Below are positions 56,225-64,000 of a stretch of DNA of 64,000 bases, in pieces. The notes beneath the pieces were generated by a model. That model worked only from the letters and a program-made list of their open reading frames with translations. It did no database searches and was not told the origin of the DNA. Numbering within the stretch: position 1 is the first letter of the stretch; every line of letters starts with the position of its first letter. The translations under genes and the position numbers were made by a program. The DNA is from Celoporthe dispersa (lineage: Eukaryota; Ascomycota; Sordariomycetes; Diaporthales; Cryphonectriaceae), in assembly GCA_016584495.1 (NCBI GenBank), contig WAID01000009.1, positions 4,154,001 to 4,218,000 on the forward strand. Reading direction: 5' to 3'.

Positions 56225-59200
56225 ATGCCCCGCAGCCGTCCAGACCACGACTTCGAGATACATGTCGATCAAGACTGCCTGAGCCCAGCAATGGAGGAAC
56301 CCACCCACATCCAAGAACAGCAGCCTGACCTCCCTGCCGAGGAGGCCGAGAAGAAGAAGACCACCGCGATGGACCAGTCCGCCGAGGAGCCTGTTCCCGC
56401 TGTCGAGACCGACGCCGCCAGCCTTGCACCAGAGACAGAAGGGTCAGATCCTACGGTAGACTCGCTCCTCGACGAGCTGGTTGGCGGCCACGCAGAAGAG
56501 CATGAATCCGGTGCGGAGGGCGAGGAGGAAGACGAGGTGCATGAGGAGGGCTCAGGCACCCGCCCAGAACCAACACTAGACGAGCACGAGAGCGCGGTTG
56601 GGTCCTCGGAGCTCGACCACGCCTCGTCCGCCACGGACTCGGTGAATCTAGAGAGGCGACACTCGCTCCGAACCGAAGCCCTGATCCAGGCTGCTGCTCG
56701 GGCGGTGGTGTCGATGAGACAAGGTGGACAAGGCGGCGACGAGCATGAACACCAAGACGACCATGAGGGCGACACAGACGACACCCTCCAGCTTGACCAC
56801 GACGGCGATGACGACGACGACAACGACGACGACGACGCCACATCCAGCCGGCCTGAGTCCTCAGCTTCCTACTCGCTGCGGTCCCCGACGGAGGAGTCCT
56901 CGGTGGGCGGCGGCGCGTACAGCAGCTCGCACCACGGCGCCGAGGACGATGTGTTTAGCGACCACACCCCGCTCAGCTCCCGCAACTCCGCAGACGACCA
57001 CTGCGACAACGACGACGACGCCTTCGAGCAGATGACAGAGAGGGGCAGCGACTCCCCCCGCCACGTGCGGTCGCGCGTCGCCTCGGGCGTGTCCATGTCC
57101 GCCCCCTCAGAGACCTCTGAGCTCTCCCGCCTGTCCCGCTACGAGAAGGAGGACTTCGTGCCCACATCCCGCAGCACCCGGCCCGCCTTCCGCAGCCCCT
57201 CCTCCGTCCGCGCCCTCCAGATGTCCTCGCCCACGCCCTCGGTCTGCTCCGCCCAGGCCCGCTCGCCCAAGGCCCCGGTCGGCTTCCCTACCGTCTCCCG
57301 CCTTGGCAGCCCGACCGTGTCGGGACAGTTCCCGCCCAAGGGGCGGTCGACACTCTCGCGCTTCAGGCCCCAGGAGGCCCCGCTGGTCCTGCTGCACGTC
57401 ACCTTGCTGCCGCTGCGCTGGCCCTACGGCGACGTGCTGGATCACTTCGAGGCCAAGGAGGCTGCCCCTGCGGCCTTCCTGGGCGAGGGGATGAAGAACC
57501 TGCGCGGCGCCTGGCGACAGGTCCAGGACCGCCTAGGCGATACCGTCCTGGAGCGGGGCATCCTCCTGCCGCATCCCCAGAGCGACTACGAGGTCCTGGA
57601 GGAGCGCCTGCTGGAGGCCCTCGAGCTGCCGCTGGGGCGCCGCGCGAGGATCCTCGAGTGTGGCCACTACCTGGGCCCCTCAAACGACATGTCTGTCCCT
57701 GACGACATCGAGTCCGAGTCCGAGTACACGAGCGACACGGAAGAGTCCGAGTCCGGCCGCAGGCAGGAGAAGAGACACTGGTGCACGACGTGCAGGGGCG
57801 ACATCAGGTACGACCAGCTCGGCTCCGAGAGGGTCTTCCGCATCAAGGTCTACGCCAGCAACGGCCTCATGAGCGCCGGTGCCTGGGAGGCCTGCTGGAA
57901 GGAGATGGAGCGCGTCGACATCGAGGTCGAGCCCGTCGTCGACGCGGGCGTGCAGCCCGACCTGGCCAGGCTGGCCGCGGCGATGGACCAGGAGCACCAG
58001 CAGCGGCTCGAGGACGAGCAGAGCCAGCAGATGGAGGAGGAGCAGAGGATGCAGCTCGAGGCCGAGCAGCGGCTCTCGCTGGAGCAGGAGCGGCAGGCCC
58101 TGGAGTCGCAGCGCCTGCGGTTCGAGGAGGAGCGGCGCCAGGCCCTGGAGGAGTCGCAGCGGGAGCTCCAGGAGGAGAGGCGCAGGATCGAGGAGGAGCA
58201 GCGCCGGCGGCTCGAGGAGGAGCGGCGCCTGAAGCTCGAGGAGGACCGCCGGCTGCTCGAGGCCCAGCGCCAGGAGTTCGAGGAGCAGCGCCTGGAGCTG
58301 GAGGAGCAGCGCAAGCTCATCGAGGAGGAGCAGCGGCAGCACCTCGAGGAGTCGAGGCGCCAGGAGCTCGAGGTGGAGCACAAGATCCTCGACGAGCAGC
58401 GGCAGGAGCTCGAGGAGGCGCGGCAGCAGTTCGAGGACGAGCAGAGGCAGATGGGCGCGGCGCTGCGGTCCACATCGCGGACCTCGTATGTCGAGGATGA
58501 GCTGTCCTCGCTGCCGCGCGACGGTGCCACGTCTACCGAGCTGGGCGCGCGGCGCCGAGAGTCAGACCGCCTGCGCGAGATCTACGGGCACGACAGGACG
58601 TCCTCTGCCGAAGGTCTGCCCAACAACGGCTCGTCCCCCTCGATACACATCCACGTCGACGCGAACCGCCAGCGCGAGGGAGGAACAGAACTCACGCCAG
58701 CTCGTCACCATCCCCGCCGCGCAGAGAGACACGCCCGTGCACGAGGCTGCTCGTCACCACCCAGACTCGTACATGCCTTCGCCTTTCCCGCCGCCACCCT
58801 CCTCCCAGCAGCAGGCATTCCAGCAGCAGCGACAGCAGGATACCCAGCGCAGGGCGCTGGACGCTGCTTCCCCTGCCTGAGCTGGTGGGCGAGACAATCA
58901 GGGTGCTCCTCCAGGACCCGAAGAATGTGGCTATTGCGGTCCTGGTCGTGGCCCTTGCGATGCTGGCTGGGCAGTACGGGAGGGGTCAGGAGCGGGGTGT
59001 TGATATCTACACGGCGGCGCAGCAGCAGCAGCAGCACTACCAGCAGCCTCCACCTCATCACCACATGGATGTGCGTGAGCCTGTCGGGCAGGTGATTATG
59101 AACACGCCTCCTGCCGCCCAACAGCCTCAGGCCCAGACCCAGTCCCAGCTCGTCGAGACCATCTACAAGACCGTCACGGCAGAAGCTCCTCCTCCTCCGC

Positions 59201-60054
59201 CAGAACACACAGTGTCCCGCGACGTGGAAGTCGTGTACCACACCGTCACCCAACACGCACCACCACCACCACCACCTCAGGAGACACCCACCCGAGTCGT
59301 GGAAACCATCTATAGCACAGTCACGCAGTCCGTGGTCGGCATGTCCCCACCGCCTGCGCAGGCTGCCGTCGAGCCGCCGTCCGAAGATGCGGGTGAGTTT
59401 GCGTTAACACCACCCACCGCCGCCGGTGTGGTGGTCCCCAGCGTTGATTTGAAACATGCGAGCTTGGATCCTTCTGAGGTGCACGGCCAAGAGAAGAGTG
59501 CCGTCGTGGTCTCGCCTGTGCCTCTCACCCCTGCTGGATTGCCTGATCCGTTTATCTGCCCCTTGCTGTTCTTCCCTCAACCGGAACTTGACTCTGACGG
59601 CGAGAAGTTTAAGGTCGACGACACCTCTGACGGGGTCGAACCCGAAGAAGATGAAGAAGTGAAACCCCAGGGTCCTAAAGAAACGAAGCCGTGGTTGGAG
59701 GCTTTGGCCGATGAACAGCACAGCCCAGGCGCGCCCTCAGCCTTGCCTGGCGGAGGTGGCGATATACACGACGTGGGCCTTGCTGCCGTATCCCAGCCAC
59801 ATAGTTCCATGTCACCACTCTTTACAACCACCAAGACGAACCTTGACGCCGCTGAGACGACACAGACGGCTAGCGAGACCGAGATGGCCGTGGATGATGT
59901 TTTCTCTATGGCGAAGCAGACGCCGCCAGGGACCGAGACTGACCATGAGGAAAAAGAGCAAGGGCTTCAGGTGCCTCTTGATGATGGTGGTGAATATCTC
60001 GTGGGAGGAGAGGCCGGCGAGAATATCTGCAAGGCTCCAGGTGGACTGTGGTAG
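56225..60054 (+). CDS. Large acidic coiled-coil, single-pass membrane protein of unknown function
   Basis: One long exon, about 1275 aa once two breaks are allowed for: a G run at 58678-58680 one base long and a C run at 58870-58873 one base long. I do not recognise a function. Residues 1-370 are acidic and Ser-rich (including DDDDDNDDDD). A globular-looking block at ~380-540 begins APLVLLHVTLLPLRWPYGDV, includes RRARILECGHYLGP and ends at a CxxC pair (HWCTTCRGDIRY). A highly charged Glu/Arg/Gln coiled coil runs ~590-745 (EEERR-type heptads). After a Pro/Gln linker comes one transmembrane helix, NVAIAVLVVALAMLAGQY (~900), then three copies of a VE-x-(I/V)-Y-x-TVT motif spaced by Pro runs, and an acidic tail. 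No signal peptide is seen, so a tail-anchored-like or nuclear/ER envelope topology is possible. Confidence 0.75.
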
Positions 60055-60873
60055 GAGATAGGAGGGCAGCAGGGAGTTGATTAAAACTGGCTGCCGCGGT
60101 GGGGATGCTTGCACATATTGCGGACGCAGGTGGAGGATTCATTGTACATACACATACTCAGCGTTTAGGATACGAGGGACGAAGCATGACGATAATGGTA
60201 CATAAGAGGACAGACAGCGTCAATTGGATTTGTTGTGGGTGATGAGTACAAGTTTGCTATGTCTATCGAGCCGGAGAATATATCCAGCCTCTCTACCTTG
60301 TTCGTAAATACCTTTACCGTACGTGTGGATGGTAATAATACACCAATTTATAAGCCCTGGTTCAGCTCGTGTAAGTAAGGACTAGAAGCTGTCTAGTCAG
60401 TGCATGGAAATTTCAGTAGGCAGGCTATTATACAAGGTGTGGAATGGCAAAGAATTATGGACTGACAACTTCATCTACAAATCCGACTCGTGTGAGAATC
60501 AGTGGATGCATTTGCATAGAACGAAGAGACGTAAACCCCTCCCCTCCCCTCCCCCCCCAAAAAAAAAAAACCACGAGAGGGTATTGGGCTCCCCGATCAG
60601 ACCACCCCGCTTTGAAACATTCTCTGCGCTTTTTGTCTAAGTGAGAGGCGCCGACGACTTGGACGGCCACCTCGACCAGCAGAAAAGGATGGGCTAAGCC
60701 AAGCCGCTCTAAGATTTTCCCATATAACCAAATGCTCCCCTCCAGAACGCTCATCTTCTCTTCCTTGTCTTTTTTCCTTTTATATTACTTTTTTTCTCTC
60801 CTCGTTTTTTCTTTTTTTTTTTCCTCCTTTTATTTATTTATTCTTTTTTGGCGGTCCTTCGCCGTCGATCAGA
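60055..60873. other. Convergent spacer
   Basis: 3' ends of the coiled-coil protein gene (+) and chorismate synthase (-). C/A run at 60537-60571 and T-rich tracts at 60760-60850 (A-rich on the chorismate synthase sense strand). No gene is seen. Confidence 0.5.
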
Positions 60874-62241
60874 CTACGCAGCCTGGCCGTTCCCGGCAGC
60901 CTGTGACTCCAACGACGGCAGCAAGCTCCTTGCCGTGCTCCTGGCCTGCTGCGCGAGGACGGCGTCCATGAGCACCAGCGCGGCCATGGACTCGACAATC
61001 GGCACCGCCCGCGGCACCACGCACGGGTCGTGGCGGCCCTTGGCGGCCAGGACGCCCTCGCTGGACCCGTCGTAGGTCGCGGTTGTCTGCTCCTGCCCGA
61101 TCGTCGCCGCCGGCTTGAAGCCCACCCTGAAGTAGATGGGCGCGCCGTTGGTGATGCCGCCCTGGATGCCGCCGCTGAAGTTGGTCTTGGTGGTCAGCTT
61201 CGGCCTGGGCAGGCCGGCCCTGGCGGCACCCGTCTTGTCTTCCTCCTCCTCCAGCCTCTGGGCCGTCTCGGCGGCGATAAAAGGGTCGTTGTGTATCGAT
61301 CCGGGGATCTCGCAGCCGCCGAAGCCGGAGCCGATCTCGAAGCCTTTGGTCGCGGGGATGGACAGCATGGCGTGCGCGAGCATGGCCTCGAGCTTGTCGA
61401 AGCAGGGCTCGCCCAGCCCCGTGGGCGCGTTCTTGATCACGCACGTCACCGTCCCGCCGATGCTGTCGGCCCGGTCGCGGAAGCCCGCGATGTACGCCTC
61501 CATCCTGCGCGAGGCCTCCTCGTCCGGGCACCGCACGGGGAGGTGGGCGTCGACCGTCCTGCGGTCGATGGTCTGCAGGAGCTTGAGGTACTCGGGGTTC
61601 GTGCTGGGCGAGGGGTGCTCGGCGGAGGGGGGAAAGAGGTGCTCGGCGCCGACGCTGGTGGTGAAGGCGACGATCTCGACGCCGTAGGCGAGGCGGAGAT
61701 ATTTCTCTGCGATGGCGCCGGCGGCGACGCGGCCGATGGTCTCGCGGGCACTGCTCCGGCCGCCGCCGGAGGAGGCCTTGACGCCGTACTTTTCGAGGTA
61801 GGTCCAGTCGGCGTGGGAGGGGCGCGGGTACAGGTCCATGGTGGAATTGCCGTAGTCCTTGGGCCGCTGGTCCTCGTTCAGGACAAGCATGCCGATCGGG
61901 GTGCCCAGGGTGACACCAAACTCGGTGCCCGACTGGATCTGCACGCGGTCCTTCTCGTTGCGAGGGGTGGTGATGGCGGACTGGCCTGGGCGGCGACGGG
62001 TCATCTGCGGCTGGATATCGGCCTCGGTCAGGGCCATGCCTGGTGGGCAGCCGTCGACGATGCAGCCGACAGAGCGGCAGTGGGATTCACCATAGCTGGA
62101 GGGAAAAAGCGAGTACGGTTAGGTTAGGTCAGGTCAGGTGTAAGGATTCGTAGAAGAGGGAGAAGAGGAGGAGGAAGAGAGCAGGAGAGGAGGAGAGGAA
62201 GCATACGTGGTGACCCGAAAGTACTCGCCAAAAGTCGACAT
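60874..62241 (-). CDS. aro2: Chorismate synthase
   Basis: Last shikimate-pathway enzyme: converts 5-enolpyruvylshikimate 3-phosphate to chorismate using reduced FMN. Exons 62241..62207 and 62095..60874 (GTATGC donor, CAG acceptor) give 418 aa, no frame break, the usual fungal length. The first exon encodes MSTFGEYFRVTT and the splice restores TYGESHCRSVGCIVDGCPPG, the first family signature. Further signatures are YGNSTMDLYPRPSHADWTY with GGGRSSARETIGRVAAGAIAEKYL, and near the end TNGAPIYFRVGFKPAATIG and GRHDPCVVPRAVPIVESMAA. The fungal enzymes carry their own flavin reductase activity; this insert-containing length agrees. A single-copy housekeeping gene, confidently identified. Confidence 0.97.
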
Positions 62242-62750
62242 TGCTGTTATTATAGGCTTAGAAGGAAGGAATTTGAAGGACCAGAGACAAGATGATCGAG
62301 TCTCCAGACTTGTCGAGCAACTGTGGTGACTCAATTGATGATGTGACTTTGGGTCCAAGGCTGGCAGAAGAGCAAGTCAGTTGGTTTGGGTTCCGGAAAT
62401 TCTCTTAGCCCTCCCCCAGGCAAAAAAGAGTCATCACATCAATTCTCTATGCTAATCGATAAGGCCAAAGCAGACCAAAGCTGGTTAGGGCTGGTGAGGA
62501 GGACCCCTCCAGGTGACCCCGCCATCAGACCCACCTACGTAGTATGTACACAGTAGTATGTACCGCAGACAGTACATCATACATAATACAAGGTACTTTG
62601 TATTACTGGATTATGTATGCAGCTCGTCCTTTCCACCTCGACCACACGGTACGTACACACAACTCCTGGCCCTCCATCTTCCTCCATGGGCATCCAAAAG
62701 ATCAACACACACCCACTCACCCCCCTCCCCCCCCTCAGGTGACTGCTTCC
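62242..62750. other. Spacer upstream of chorismate synthase
   Basis: Promoter of chorismate synthase and 3' UTR of the right-edge gene. GTAC/GTATGTAC-like short repeats lie at about 62535-62600 and a C-rich tract at 62715-62738. No gene is seen. Confidence 0.5.
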
Positions 62751-64000
62751 CTATCCTCGGTGGTGTCCGAGTCCCGCCCTCACCTTCTGGAGCACGCCAG
62801 GGCTCCGCCTCACCAGCCTCTTCGCCCGCGCCCAGTCCACCAGCAGCAGCCCCAGCAGGCTCAGCGGCACCGCGACGCAGAAATAAAGCCACACGGTGCC
62901 CTTGATCCCAGACAGGTCACCGCTCATGCTGAAGAGGCTCGACACGAACGACAGCGGCGCAAAGATTGCAGCTAGGTAGGCCAGGCGCCCAAAGTACTGG
63001 TTCTGCATCATGGCCTGGCGGCTGTCCTCGATGTTGATGGAGGCCATCGCCACGCTCTGGATATTGTCGATGCGCTGCTGCAGTATGTCGATGCTCGCCT
63101 CGACGGCCTTGAAGTCGCGGCGGAGATGCTCGATGCAGTCACCTCGCGGGGTCGGGCTCTTGTCGTCGCAGAACACCGCAGCCATCGCCTCCACCACCAT
63201 GGTTTTGTATCCCGGGATCCAGCGCCGCCAGGGGAACACCTTGGCAAGCGAGGCCTTGATGGCCAGAGACGCCTCGCTGCCCTTCTTGTAGGCGCTGAAG
63301 TCCGGGTTCTGGAACTCCCAGTCGACCTGTGCGAGCCGCGTCGGGATGTAGGCGTCGCAGAGTGTCAGCCAGTCGCCACAGATGATCTGGAGCACCCGGT
63401 GCACCATGACCTTGGGATTGTCGCGGATGGATGCGATCTGCTCCTTTGGCATGCGTCGGATCCAGTATACCACCTTGTCAAAGAGGTCTGTTGGCGGTGA
63501 CTCGGGTGAGCCTCTGCTTCTGGCCGAGGGCGTCCTGTCATACTGACGGTTCACGGCCCACAGAGGCGCGCCCTGTCTGATGGACGGGTCAACCAGCAGT
63601 ACACCTGTGGCTCACGGTCAGCAGCGGGACAGGATTGCGTGAGGTTTTCCTCGTGGATGAGACGAGTTTCAGGGGGTCCACGAACCGACCACCCCGGCTC
63701 GGCCGGGCTCGGCAGGCCTGAACCAGAACGAGGCTTTGCTGCGCACACAGGCAAAGCAGGCCCCCTGGCCGTCGAGCTCATCCTTCTGGTTCTTGTCGTC
63801 GTCGAGCCTCCGCAGCACGTTGAACCTCGCGGCTTCTGTCCTCGCTCTCGTCAGGGCCTCTTTGTTCTCAAAACGCCGCGGCTGCATCCACCTTAATGTG
63901 AAGTAGTTCCGGCTGTGAGCGATCGATGGCAGCTCCGGGATCTCAACCCACTTGTCACGCGTGTTGAACCACGAATAGTCGCTGATGTGGCCCCTGAAGA
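62751..64000 (-). CDS. CorA-like membrane protein, 5' end outside the window
   Basis: C-terminal ~388 residues of a second fungal CorA-like protein. Exons read as >64000..63686 and 63604..62751, joined by an 81-nt intron (GTTCGT donor, CTGAC branch site, CAG acceptor) giving GVLLVDPSIRQGAPLW. The N-terminal visible part, FRGHISDYSWFNTRDKWVEI, is soluble; a helical stalk follows (AVEASIDILQQRIDNIQSVAMASINIEDSRQAM), then two membrane helices, YLAAIFAPLSFVSSLFSM and WLYFCVAVPLSLLGLLLVDW. The loop between them reads SMSGDLSG, not GMN, so magnesium transport is not assured. The C-terminus is basic (RAKRLVRRSPGVLQKVRAG). It is not closely similar to the CorA-like gene at 31.9-33.9 kb beyond overall layout. 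Confidence 0.83.

Noticed and set aside
57680..58530. Leu-rich or Ser/Arg-rich minus-strand frames opposite the coiled coil
   Set aside because: Mirror translations of the GAG/CAG/CGG-rich coiled-coil codons.
61030..62127. Long plus-strand open frame opposite chorismate synthase
   Set aside because: Antisense shadow of a well-identified housekeeping gene.
1..64000. CRISPR arrays, operons, prophage or bacterial mobile elements
   Set aside because: The window is fungal nuclear DNA with spliceosomal introns; simple repeats are microsatellites and no transposase, integrase or LTR was seen.

Overview
The window is nuclear DNA of a filamentous ascomycete (Pezizomycotina, most likely a Sordariomycete). 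Genes are GC-rich and monocistronic. They are split by short introns of about 41 to 340 nt with GTRNGT donors, CTRAC branch sites and YAG acceptors, and they lie on both strands with divergent or convergent spacers. The gene families (Zn2Cys6 regulator, HET domain, berberine-bridge-type oxidase, fungal CorA-like proteins, DUF7702-type membrane protein) are typical of Pezizomycotina. I see no transposon, rRNA, tRNA or CRISPR array.

Layout, left to right: OPT-family oligopeptide transporter (+, cut by the left edge); ataxin-2/Pbp1 homologue (-); FAD monooxygenase (-); seven-helix-like DUF7702-type membrane protein (-); small secreted eight-cysteine protein (+); Zn2Cys6 regulator (-) divergent from a DAO-family FAD oxidoreductase (+), which converges on a nitrilase (-); an unrecognised Ser/Arg-rich protein (-) divergent from the mismatch-repair/meiotic factor MLH3 (+); CorA-like membrane protein (-); VPS11/Pep5 (+) convergent with a mitochondrial lipoate ligase (-); HET-domain protein (-) divergent from a DUF7025/AAA ATPase (+), which converges on a dynamin-like GTPase (-); secreted FAD-linked oxidase (+) convergent with a cytosolic GH13 alpha-amylase (-); a long acidic coiled-coil, single-pass membrane protein (+); chorismate synthase (-); and a second CorA-like protein (-, cut by the right edge).

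Housekeeping genes (VPS11, MLH3, chorismate synthase, lipoate ligase, Pbp1) alternate with accessory genes. Two blocks could be functional groups. One is regulator + FAD oxidoreductase + nitrilase (18.8-25.4 kb). The other is HET + AAA ATPase + dynamin (39.8-47.9 kb), which resembles fungal non-self-recognition neighbourhoods. Both groupings are inference from position.

The most striking sequence-wide observation is technical or evolutionary. Ten genes are interrupted by sixteen single-base gains or losses, nearly all inside mononucleotide runs of 3-6. In each case the protein resumes immediately in the next frame, and all exon phases balance once they are allowed for. This looks like consensus-sequence error rather than pseudogenisation. 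I give gene spans and exon joins as read and mark each break.
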